From positions 103,727,228 through 103,791,227 of the forward strand of contig NC_133123.1 of assembly GCF_033568475.1 (NCBI RefSeq): a stretch of DNA of 64,000 nucleotides, given 5' to 3'. The notes beneath the pieces are model-generated. The model saw only the letters and a program-made list of their open reading frames with translations. It was not told where the DNA came from and did no database searches. Positions 47,072-57,398 of this stretch are shown in pieces. The stretch's first letter is position 1. The number at the start of each line of letters is the position of its first letter. This stretch comes from Henckelia pumila. Taxonomy: Eukaryota > Streptophyta > Magnoliopsida > Lamiales > Gesneriaceae. The position numbers and the translations under genes were made by a program.

Positions 47072-48830
47072 TGTAACGCCCCGTTTTTATCTTAAATGAG
47101 TTTATTTGAGTTAATCAAAGATTACAGAGTTCACGAGCCGACTTGATTTTGATCAGGGTCCTTTTTGCAAAAATTGGATTTTTTTGGGACTAAAACGCAA
47201 ATTGTGGATTTTATATATTATCTACTCTTAGAATTTTGTTGACAAAGTCTTCTTCTTCCTCCTCCAAACTGTGAGCTCCATTGAAGACGCCTCCAAGCTT
47301 TTCCAAGCTTTCAGATTTCAGTCCGAGCTCGATCCGGCTGTTGGAATTTATTTCTGAAGGCAGATTATCGATCACTACAGTGAGATCTCTGTTATATTGT
47401 AAGTTCTTCTACGATCGGATACATTCTAGTTTTTGGATGTTATTAGAATCGTTTGAGATTCGAGTATATTGTTCTAGACAGAGTTCTGATCGTTTATTAT
47501 CTGTCGGTTTTGAATTAGAGCGACGTTCGAATTTGTTATGATTTTGGAAGCCATTTTCGAAAATGTGGATTTTGAGATTGATGGGTTTGCTTTGTTATTG
47601 TTGTTTTGGGCATTGATATGAGGTTATATCGGTATTGAACTGCTGTCTGCATTTCCGGTTTGTTCAGTTTATAGCCGTTATGCCGTCGGTTTGAGTTTTG
47701 GAGATTTCGAACCATTTTTTGTATTGATTGAAGCTTTGGCTTGTGAGTGATCATGGTTGTTGATCAACTCTTGTATTCGTACAGATTCGTTGGAGTTTGT
47801 CGAGCCCTATGTTAGCAGCATTGTTCGTCGAGAGTTGGACAAAGAACGGTAAAGAGATTTCCTTGAACCGTTTTTTGTTGTTTAGGTTGTATAGTTGTTG
47901 ATACAATCTTTTGTTGTAGCTTGTCCGGAGTTGGATCTACGACATTTAAAGGTAAAAGCAGTCATCGTAGCGGGATAGCATACTCGGGACAGTTGGTTCT
48001 CGAGTTTCCCTTTCAAATCACATATTGCATCTACACTTGTTCTAGCATGAGGAACTTGTGTCTTGTTGATTGATTTTGTTTTTGACTATGTGGCTTATGT
48101 TTTATGTTTCTGTTATGCATTCATCTTGATCCTACGTTGATTCAGCGGGCAGAACCGCCCTTTTTGTTTGGACGTTTGGGAACTATGATTGAGTGGCCTA
48201 GGTCGTAGTCGTATCGCCTAGTGCTAGCATACTCATTATGGTTGCTCAAAGTCTAGAGGAGTGAGATATGTGGCACCACCTCGATTGACAGAGTCGGTGA
48301 GTCGTCACATGATCTCATCCTAGGGATCCCAAAAGCACAGCAGCAATCCCTCGTTTATCAGATTTGATATCCCGGTTTAAAGACATGCATTTCATTACGT
48401 TGTTATTGATTGTGTTGTGGTCTTGAAAGCATGTTTATTGTTGTATTACTTGATATGTTGCTTTTACTGGGATTATCATTCTCACCGGTTTATCCGGCTG
48501 TTGCTTTGTTTTGTATGTGTACTTGGCAACAGGAAGGGCAGGATCAAGTCAGCATAGACCTGGTTAGTGTTAAGAGCAAGAGATAGAAGTGAGACTCGTT
48601 TAGAAGTCTAATCAGCATGTCAACCTAGTTATGTTTTGCGAACATGTTTTGTCATTCGAACTTCTCGTATTTGTTTTGTAAGCAAGAATCGATGTAGGTA
48701 CTACCGAATTGAATGTTTCTCTTCCCTAAACCTTACTTGTATTGTTATTGGCATGTCAAATACTTTTAATGCAAGTTTTTAGGTTTTGTTGAGTTTATTT
48801 CGGTGCCTTAACTTTTTTGGGCGAGAGGAT

Positions 48831-48912
48831 GGCGCGGGCGCGCGGTTATTGGCGCTTGCGAGGTAAGGGCGCGGGCGCGCTGGTTTTAGCGAAGCTTAGG
48901 CGCGGGCGCGCG
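48831..48912 (+). repeat. Three GGCGCGGGCGCGC boxes
   Basis: Copies at 48831-48843, 48868-48880 and 48899-48911 in otherwise AT-rich sequence. The core GCGCGGGCGCGC is shared with LTR-E (21680). Confidence 0.95.
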
Positions 48913-49183
48913 AGCCTTCCAAAAAAAAAATATATATATATAATTGGTTGCTTCTAATCTTGGTTTCTTGTTTACTTATCGATTGTTGTCTGATATTAGT
49001 TAATTAGCAACGAAGTCTCACAATATTTAGAACTCAAACTTGTTTGATGTTTGTTGCATCAAATATTCGAATATTGAGGATTGAATGTTGTCGTTGCATG
49101 TATTTTATACCTCGTTATGTATTGAATGGAGTTTGTAATGGAGTTTGGAATTCAAAAGTCTGTTTGCTGAGTTCAGATTTGGG

Positions 49184-49350
49184 CTCGCTCGATCGATGTA
49201 AAGTTACCAATCGAGCGAGGAGTCCTCAACCTTCGAGGCAGCACTTTTCTCGCTCGATCAGTAACTTTTTACGGATCGAGCGAGAAGCCTTGGAGATGTT
49301 GAGTAGGGATTTTCTCGCTCGATCGGTAAGAAGTTATCGATCGAGCGAGA
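49184..49350. repeat. Three tandem hairpins at exact 65-bp period
   Basis: CTCGCTCGATC starts at 49184, 49249 and 49314, and the complementary ATCGAGCGAG follows at 49210, 49275 and 49340. Each stem has 10-12 bp, extended by GTAA/TTAC pairing towards the loop. The bases between hairpins are not conserved. Confidence 0.95.
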
Positions 49351-49463
49351 CACTGTTCACCAGAAAAATAATTTTTTTTACTTTTGCGTTTCATCTTGCT
49401 TCTTGTATTTTTAGTGATTTTTTATCCGAGATTATATGTTTAGAATCAAAGTCTCACATTAAG

Positions 49464-49475
49464 TGGTATCTGAGC
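49464..49475 (+). promoter_or_regulatory. Degenerate primer-binding site, gypsy D
   Basis: TGGTATCTGAGC differs from the common TGGTATCAGAGC by one base and lies five bases after the LTR end. Confidence 0.75.
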
Positions 49476-49765
49476 AATAAGTTCTTGGTTTTGAACTAGA
49501 AGTGAGCGGGGTAGATCGAGTCCACTTGTATTGGCTTCTCGCATGTGACTGAGTTATTTATTTGATTATTTGAATTCCATGCAAGCATGCTTTATTATTT
49601 GAGAATTATTTGAATTACATGATTTTGTGATTTAATTTATAAAACATGTACTACTTGAGATATAAATGTTTTTGTTTATCGACTTGTATCCGAATTCCTA
49701 GGAGGTTGAAGGGCACCGAATTGTAGAGATAGAGATATCTTGTGTACTAACCCTTTGATTATCAA

Positions 49766-49994
49766 ATGGGTTCTCGTCGAGTAATTAACAGAAACCAACC
49801 GCCAGTTACTCCTCCGAACAAATAGGCTAGTATCAAAACTAATCAGATGGACATCACAACGACGCATATGGAAACCTTGCTAAAGAGGTTTCAGTCATTC
49901 AAACCGCCAACCTCGAAGGGTTCTGAGAATGCTATTGACTGTGAGAGTTGGCTGGAGGACATTGATCAGTTGTTCGATTCTCTCGACTATTCAG
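49766..49994 (+). pseudogene. Gypsy D gag, N-terminal piece, cut by copia
   Basis: Starts MGSRRVINRNQPPVTPPNK, then an in-frame TAG (49823, CAG origin), then METLLKRFQSFKPPTSKGSE and WLEDIDQLFDSLDYS. The last part is the start of the capsid domain (compare PEDAENWLDRMETTF in gypsy C). The copia element begins at 49995, after TTCAG. The rest of gag is not found after the copia element. Confidence 0.85.
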
Positions 49995-51836
49995 TGTTGG
50001 AGAACGCGGCGATCAGATCAATTATGATTGATACCCGGTGCAGCGGAAGTTTAAAAATTTTATATGGAACCATTCCATAATGGGTATCAACCTTACGATT
50101 AAATTGTGTGTGTGTAAAAATTAAATAACGATTATAAATTTTTACCTCAATCTCGAATCGAGATTATGGACACCAACAGATTTCTCTGCTCTTGTTGTAT
50201 ATCCCTGGAACTGATGGACGAACTGTTCTTCAATCAGGTCCACGAACGGATATTTAATCCCTCTGATAGATTTCACTAGAAAATCTATCAGAAGTTTCTA
50301 CGAAGAGATTAACGAATTTGATCCGTTAAACCAGACTGTAATTCAAAATTCACAGGCTGGATTTTTCGAGCAGAGGGAGGGAGGGGGCAGCCACTTATTA
50401 AAAACGCAGCTAGGGTTTTAAAAATATTTTGTGACCTGTTGTGTGTAATTTCTGTACTGCAATAACTTATTTATAATGTAGGCCACTAACAGCTTAGGGC
50501 CCATTAGTCATAAGTTCAAGCCCGACAAGCAAAGCCCGCATGTTCATAAATTAATATAAAATTCATCGTGACTCCAATTGATAAACCGATTTCACCAATG
50601 TGTACAGAAACCATTTCTGCACCTTTTAAAGTCAAGATAAATTTTTCTGAATCCGAATTCAGTGATTTCCAAAAATGCCCATCCCTATGTCATTTTAGGA
50701 AATCTTACTCCTCTACTCATAATTAAGAAGTCCAACTTCTTTGTTCATTAAATTTAACTCTTTAAATTTAACTATCTCAACGGGGATTAAAAATCCATTA
50801 CACTGTGTGACCCTCAATGGTTCAGGGATACAGCTAGCCGTGGGCTCACAACTCCTTGTGACTCGGAACAATTTCCGACTTGCCCATCGAATCATGGTAA
50901 GAGCGCCTAGCAACATCGCCCCATGATTCTCTAGGTATCACTGATAGTGCCTACAAGAACCAATAGATTTTGGTTAGCGTACAGTACGGTCCCTTCATCC
51001 ATATATCCCGATCGAATCAACAACCATTGGTATATCGAGAGTCGTTCAAGATTCGATAACTATGCAATACATCTTGAAGATCAAATAGTGACATCGTATG
51101 TGCTACTAAGAAACCATTTTTTAAACCACATCATGTACTCTGGCCAGAGATTCGTCACACTAATATCTTCTCAGATCGCATAGGATATCCACACTCGCAA
51201 GTATGTGGTGAATCCTTGACAACAAAGCATCAACTCCTATATGTGTTGTAACTATACCAAATCCCGACACCTGATGACCCCAATAGAGTCGGTAAATGAG
51301 TCAAAGCACAGTACTAGCATATAGAGTCTCAATGATGTTTCAAGTAGTAAGGACTAATGGTGTACAACCAAAACCGCGGACTATATCCACTCGATAAGTG
51401 ATAACCACTTGGAAAGTCCGGATAGGGTAGTTCGATCATTCATCATATGAATATCCATTTGCATGCTTCGAACATCTCTATGTTCCTTACCAATGAAACG
51501 TGGTACTCCGCATCGCAAATGCTAGTCTCAAACTCGAGCGATCCTTATCCTTATTATCGGATGGCTCAATCGACTAGGAACAGTTTAGAATATACAGTGA
51601 CTATAAGATGTGTTTCATGATAGACATCTCCATGTTCTACCACATCTTACATACACTATAGTATATTCAAGGTCTTTATCAAAACAACAATAGTATATCA
51701 CAATATCACAATATGAAGAAAGATAAAGTCATTGCCATTAATAAAAGTGTAAATTATATTAAACAAAAGATTGTTTATACAAAGAGTCATCAAAGCCCTT
51801 AGCCATAAGTTGGCTCACTGGGCACCTACTCTTTCA
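49995..51836 (-). repeat. Copia 3' LTR (1842 bp)
   Basis: On the minus strand it runs from TGAAAGAGTAGG to GTTCTCCAACA. It matches the solo LTR at 61588-63435 over its full length. Frames at 50713-51183 are not genes. Confidence 0.94.
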
Positions 51837-51852
51837 ATCTCCCACTTGCCCT
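51837..51852 (-). promoter_or_regulatory. Polypurine tract, copia
   Basis: Reads GGGCAAGTGGGAGATT on the minus strand, just before the 3' LTR. Confidence 0.85.
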
Positions 51853-54800
51853 AAAGCCAACTAGTCATACTACGTAGACCCATTGCTTCGCGATGTTTGT
51901 CAAATAATGGTCCTGGCAAGGGCTTAGTAAGTGGATCAGCGATATTGTCTGCAAAGGCCACTCTATCGACAGTGATGTCTCCTCTTTCCACAATCTCCCG
52001 GATGATGTGGTATTTCCTCAGTACGTGTTTGGATCTTTGATGAGACATTGGTTCCTTTGCCTGAGCAAGGGCACCCGTGTTGTCACAGTATACCGGGACT
52101 GGACCAACAACTTCAGGAATGATGCCCAACTCTTGGACGAAATTCCTCATCCAAACGGCCTCTTTAGCAGCAGCTGATGCTGCAATGTATTCTGATTCAG
52201 TGGTGGAATCCGCTGTGGTGTCCTGCTTGGAACTCTTCCAAGAGACAGCACCGCCATTGAGCATGAACACAAATCCAGAGGTTGACTTCGAGTCATCCAC
52301 GTCACTTTGGAAGCTAGAGTCGGTATAGCCTTCCAATTTTAGTTCTCTTCCTCCATATACCATGACATATTCTTAGTCCTTCGTAAGTACTTAAGAATGT
52401 CCTTCACGGCTTTCCAATGCATTTGACTGAGATTAGCTTGATATCTGCTCGTGACACTCAGAGCAAATGCTACATCCGGTCTGGTAGATATCATCCCGTA
52501 CATGATACTACCTATGGCTGACGCATATGGTACATGTGTCATTTTCTCTATCTCTTCATCCATCTTGGGACACATAGACTTGGATAGAGAAACTCCATGA
52601 CACATGGGTAGATGTCCTCTTTTGGACCCATCCATTGAAAAACCGTTTCAATATGGTATCGATGTAGGTTGATTGAGTGAGTCCTATCATTCTCTTAGAT
52701 CTATCTCTATAGATCTGTATCCCAAGAATATAGGATGCCTCACCCAAATCCTTCATCGAGAATCTACCTGATAACCATATCTTCGTTGACTGCAACATCC
52801 CTACGTCATTCCCAATGAGTAGGATGTCATCAACATAAAGTACTAAGAATGTCACAGCATCCTTAACTACTTTCTTGTACACGCATGGTTCCTCCGGGTT
52901 CTTGATGAAACTAAAATCCTTTATTGTTTCATCAAATTTCTGGTTCCAACTTCTTGATGCTTGTTTTAGACCATAAATTGATCTCTGAAGCTTGCATACC
53001 TTATGCTCGCTTCCCATGGATGTGTAACCCTCAGGCTGCTTCATATAGATTTCTTCCTTCATGTCTCCATTAAGAAAAGCAGTCTTCATATCCATTTGCC
53101 ATATCTCATAGTCATACCAAGCAGCTATGGCAATAAGGATTCTTATGGACTTGAACATTGCAACTGGTGAAAAGGTTTCATCATAGTCAACTCCTTGTCT
53201 TTGAGTATAACCTTTCGCCACCAATCGTGCCTTGTAGGTCAATACCTTACCATCAGGCCCAAGCTTTCTCTTGTAGATCCATTTACACCCTATTGGAACA
53301 ATTCCATCGGGAGGATCTACTAAAGACCAAACTTGGTTTGTATGCATCGAATCTATTTCCGACTGCATAGCTTCAAGCCATAAATTTGAATCCGCATCAG
53401 AAATTGCTTCCTTGAAGTTTCTTGGATCACATCCAACATTGGGTTCATCTTGATTCCCTTCAAGAAGAAGACCATATCGAATAGGAGGTCTAGAAGTCCT
53501 CTCGGATCTTCTAGGTACAGGCGTGTCTATCAATGGTTCCTGAGGTGTAGGATCGTTATTTTGTATTTCGGGTTCTTCTCGAATTTTTTCGAGTTCCATC
53601 ATCTCGCCTTTCTTATCCAATAAGAACTCCTTCTCCAAGAAGGTGGCATTTCTTGAAACAAACACCTTTGTTTCAGCAGGATAATAGAAATAATATCCGA
53701 TTGAATTCTTCGGATACCCTACAAAATAACATAAGCTGGATCGACTATCCAACTTATCTCCCACTGTCCGCTTCACGTAAGCAGGACATCCCCAAATCCT
53801 CAAGTACGAATACTTAGGAGCTTTGCCATTCCATACCTCGTATGGTGTTTTGTCCACTGCTTTAGTGTGGACGTTGTTCAACAACAATACCGCCGTTTCA
53901 AGCGCATAGCCCCAAAACGAAGGTGGAAGCTCAGTGAAGCTCATCATGGACCGAACCATGTCCAACAAAGTTCGATTATGACGCTCCGATACACCATTAA
54001 GCTGTGGTGTCATAGGAGGAGTCCACTGAGAGAGAATCCCATTCTCTTTTAGATAGTCCAAAAACTCGGTACTTAAGTATTCTCCACCTCGATCCGATCG
54101 AAGTGCTTTAATACTTTTACCTAGCTTGTTTTCTACTTCAGCCTTGAATTCTTTGAACTTTTCAAATGATTCAGACTTATATTTCATTAAATATAAATAC
54201 CCATACCTCGAATAATCATCAGTAAAGGTAATGAAGTAGGTGTGGCCATATTGAGTACCAACTCTAAATGAACCACAAACATCTGTATGGATCAAATCCA
54301 ACCGATTTTGACTACGCTCAGGTTTCCCCTTAAAAGGAGATTTAGTCATTTTTCCTTTTAGGCAGGATTCACAAGTAGGTAGAGAGTTAATATCAGACAT
54401 ATCAAACATGCCCTCTCCCACTAGCTTGTTCATCCTCCTTGAGGAAATATGACCTAGCCTAGCGTGCCAAAGGTTTGCCGGGTTTTGGCTATCGATTTTT
54501 CTTTTGTTTGTTGTTGCCGGTTTATCAACATAATTTATTGGAACGTCTTTTAGTTTTAAGTTATATAGATCGTTTTCAAGTTGTCCATTTCCAATCAAAC
54601 ATTCATTCTTGTAAATATTGCAAATCCCATTCACAAAATTTCAAGAATAACCATCTCTATCAAGCATAGAAACAGAAATAATGTTTTTAATCAAATCTGG
54701 AACAAATAAAACATCTCTCAAAAGTAACTTAAAATCGTTCTGCAAAATTAAATAAATATTTCCCATAGCTATGGATTTAACTCTGGAACCATTCCCGAGC

Positions 54801-54889
54801 CTTGACTGGGTCTCACCCATCCTTAGCCTATTACTTCTTGTCATCATTTGCAACTCATTGCAAATATGAGATCTACATCTGGTATCCAA
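51851..54889 (-). pseudogene. Copia pol: protease, integrase, reverse transcriptase, RNase H
   Basis: From 54889 down: protease site reads LDTRCRSHIC, with Arg in place of the Gly of DTG; ISVSMLDRDGYS ends at a TGA (about 54641). Then GAG-pre-integrase (LWHARLGHISSRRM, CESCLKGK), integrase with all acidic residues (HTDVCG, LRSDRGGEY, GVSERHNRTLL), reverse transcriptase (KWIYKRKLGPDG, MDMKTAFLNG, LYVDDILLIGND) and, after frameshifts near 52640 and 52350, RNase H ([40 protein letters not shown]) ending [13 protein letters not shown]. The long central frame (692 codons) is intact, so the element is younger or less decayed than the gypsy copies. Confidence 0.95.
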
Positions 54890-55235
54890 TACCCAAGAAG
54901 TAGTATTTAGAAAAACATTTTAATGTAAAACATACCCTTTGCAGTTCGCAACTGCTTGAGGTATTCCTTGCAGTTACGTTTCCAATGACCGGGTTTCTTG
55001 CAGTGATGGCAAACTTGTTTAGACTTGTCCAATTTTGCATGTAACATTTGGCCTTGAGATCATGGTCCAACCATTTCTCTAGTTCGGCCAACCTTTCGGC
55101 AGTTACATCAGCCGGGGCTGTTTTCGGAGAAGCCTTTTCTAACACTTTAGAAAATCTTTTCCGAACTTAGGACAATCTTAACTTATGGAATCATTCTGTA
55201 TTGTTTGCGCCAGTAAGTTTGTTTTGTTGGAGAAT
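54890..55235 (-). pseudogene. Copia gag with internal deletion
   Basis: The N-terminal piece has NKLTGANNTEWFHKLRIVLS and, at 55145 down, APADVTAERLAELEKWLDHD then LKAKCYM. It jumps at about 55035 directly to the zinc knuckle CHHCKKPGHWKRNC (54955-55015), in another frame. Relatives have over 100 residues between these blocks, so the middle of gag (most of capsid) is gone. The element could not make normal particles. Confidence 0.82.
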
Positions 55236-55410
55236 AGAAACATGTGGATTACTGAGATGAAACAGACAATTATCGATGATTGTTTAAGTAATTTACTAAG
55301 ACATAAAATAGGCGAAATTTATTTTATGAATCTCACTCCCACTATTTTAACGATTTCACTACCCTCTAGTGAAAACGGGAAACTGTTTTCCTTAGTGAGA
55401 ACATGGAGTC

Positions 55411-56026
55411 CAATTGACAAACTTATGGTCCCGAATAATATCAGCCAACCATAATTTTCAAAAGGTAGAGCCCAATTGCTTCCAAAGCAACCTCCACGTT
55501 TTTACCTCATGTCCAATAAGGGCCCAATAATATGACGCCGATTATTGTGACATGTCAAGATGACCCATCAATATTAAGTTATGATGGACGGTCGCCATGT
55601 GGATCCCCCAATAATATGAGCCGATCCCATGGGAGTTCCACCCAACTTACAACATGTGTCGATCCAATGTACAGCTTTCCGACGAACGGGCCCCCTCAAT
55701 AATATGAGCCGGACCGTATCCGCGGGTAGCATCTCATACATTGATCGTTGATGGAAGGTAGGAACATTTAAACAAATTTAAATTTCCTTTATTTATCTTG
55801 ATATCAATTTTAAATCATATTTAAAATGAGGGATTTTTAATTTTGAAAATTTGTCTCATCATTTTTAAAATTTTGTATGCTTGTCGGATTCACACAATTT
55901 TGTTTAAAACATGCATACAACTATAATATCACATATTATATAGGATGATCGATTCCATTTCTAATCGACCCGTGGTTGCCAATCACGAGTCTTAGTCCAA
56001 TCCTAGGTAATATGCAGTATGCAATG
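55411..56026. mobile_element. 616-bp insertion with CAATTG/CAATG ends, copy 2 (inverted)
   Basis: Reverse complement of 44530-45142 from end to end, while flanking bases (GGAGTC and CAATCC) differ from copy 1. The four AATAATATGAGCC-like words are conserved. Confidence 0.75.
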
Positions 56027-56395
56027 CAATCCTATTACATTGAGCTTCCAATTTACATTTCTTCTGTCTTTATTGTCTGCTGGGCCCACCTCCATCTTCA
56101 AATCTTGATCTCCCACTAAATCTAATGTATTTACAATAAATAACAATGACAAGTAGGGGATACATTTTCAAGGGGTGGGAACGGGCCATAAACCAAGCCC
56201 ACTTTTATTACATATGACAATTCATATTGGGCCATAAACCAGGCCCATTAATAAAACCAACAACAATAAAAACAAATGTAAATTCCTAACATACACCTAC
56301 AAAATTGGTCATGACAATCGATCATCCTTATCCAATAACATTTAACTCAAAATTAATTTATTGGATAACATGCAATGGCAATTTAAATTTAAAAG

Positions 56396-56545
56396 GATAA
56401 AATCATATTTCATACATAAAATCTTATTTTACATACAAAATCATATTTTATCTTTTTATCAAATAAAATCATATTTTATCTATAAAATCCAATTTTATAC
56501 ATAAAATCATATTTTATCAATATATCCATAAGATCATATCTTATT
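56396..56545. repeat. AT-rich quasi-palindromic tandem repeats
   Basis: ATAAAATCATATTTTAT-like units occur about six times with 20-30 bp spacing. Each unit is nearly self-complementary. Confidence 0.8.
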
Positions 56546-56777
56546 ATCAATTGTACCAAAAATAATTAATTTCAAAATTCAATTTAACGGATAAAATATT
56601 TAAATTTTCCAAAAATTCAAATTTATCCAAAAATCAATTTTAAAATTTTCGGACTCGAACAATTCGATCCGACGCCTCGTGGACCAATCAAAAACAATTT
56701 TCGATCGGACCAAAAATAGAATTTTGACATATTAAAATTTAATTTAAAAATTAAAAAATTAATTTTTCCCGCGGGCC

Positions 56778-56958
56778 GCCCGGGACATTCCCGGGCTGCC
56801 CGCGCCCTAATGGGGTTGGGCCGGGCAGCCCGGCTGCCCCTAGGGCAGCGCCGTGCGCCGCCCTGTGCAGCGCCCAGCGCTGCGCAGGGCAGCGCCGCGC
56901 GCTGACGGGGCAGCGACCATCGCTGCCCCCCCGGGCAGCGATCCAATCGCTGCCCGGG
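56778..56958 (-). repeat. Cluster of five GC-rich hairpins with 3-nt loops
   Basis: Perfect or near-perfect stems: 56778-56796 (8 bp, loop CAT), 56823-56839 (GGGCAGC, 7 bp, loop CCG), 56860-56890 (14 bp with one mismatch, loop CCA), 56907-56929 (GGGGCAGCGA, 10 bp, loop CCA) and 56930-56958 (CCCGGGCAGCGAT, 13 bp, loop CCA). Flanks are over 70% A+T. In the RNA this lies 110-290 nt after the primer site. Confidence 0.95.
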
Positions 56959-57069
56959 TTTTTGCCCGAATTTTTTTTTTCTTTTTAAAATATTTATTTT
57001 GTTTCAAAAAACCGAGGCCTAAAAATTTTTGTACAATCGATTAATTTAATCGCTTGATCTGAGCAACCT

Positions 57070-57082
57070 GGCTCTGATACCA
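57070..57082 (-). promoter_or_regulatory. Primer-binding site, copia
   Basis: Reads TGGTATCAGAGCC on the minus strand, one base after the LTR end CCAACA. Confidence 0.93.
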
Positions 57083-57083
57083 C

Positions 57084-57398
57084 TGTTGGAGAACGCGGCG
57101 ATCAGATCAATTATGATTGATACCCGGTGCAGCGGAAGTTTAAAAATTTTATATGGAACCATTCCATAATGGGTATCAACCTTACGATTAAATTGTGTGT
57201 GTGTAAAATTAAATAACGATTATAAATTTTTACCTCAATCTCGAATCGAGATTATGGACACCAACAGATTTCTCTGCTCTTGTTGTATATCCCTGGAACT
57301 GATGGACGAACTGTTCTTCAATCAGGTCCACGAACGGATATTTAATCTCTCTGATAGATTGCACTAGAAAATCTATCAGAAGTTTATATGAAGAGATA
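57084..57398 (-). repeat. Copia 5' LTR, 315-bp remnant
   Basis: Matches 49995-50310 until AGAAGTTT(C/A)TA(C/T)GAAGAGAT, then changes to unrelated sequence. About 1.5 kb of the LTR, including its promoter, is missing. Confidence 0.92.

Larger units (their letters stand above)
47072..49458 (+). repeat. Gypsy D LTR (2.39 kb), shared by pol on its left and gag on its right
   Basis: Starts TGTAACGCCCCG after a polypurine tract and ends GTCTCACA before a primer-like site. It contains TCTCACCGG and GTACTTGGCAACAGGAAGG blocks (48480-48545) also seen in reverse at 57660-57740. The GGCGCGGGCGCGC boxes (48831-48912) and three 65-bp-spaced hairpins (49184-49350) lie near its end. Confidence 0.85.
55236..57069 (-). 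other. Copia leader between primer site and gag
   Basis: About 1.8 kb without coding. From the primer site inward: a GC-rich hairpin cluster (56778-56958), AT-rich ATAAAATCATATTTTAT repeats (56396-56545), a duplicated GGGCCATAAACCA block (56188 and 56231), and the 616-bp insertion copy 2 (55411-56026). Confidence 0.8.
49995..57398 (-). mobile_element. Ty1/copia element, 7.4 kb, 5' LTR truncated
   Basis: Minus strand order: partial 5' LTR 57398-57084, primer site 57082-57070, long leader, gag, protease, integrase, reverse transcriptase, RNase H, polypurine tract, 3' LTR 51836-49995. Integrase before reverse transcriptase identifies copia. LTRs run TGAAAG to CCAACA. The right-hand flank is not a matching duplication because the 5' LTR is broken at about 57398. 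Clade is probably Tork- or TAR-like by protein motifs; this is a judgement only. Confidence 0.92.

Noticed and set aside
55185..55454. Plus-strand frame of 89 codons
   Set aside because: It lies opposite the copia gag start and crosses the end of the 0.6-kb insertion; no protein signature.
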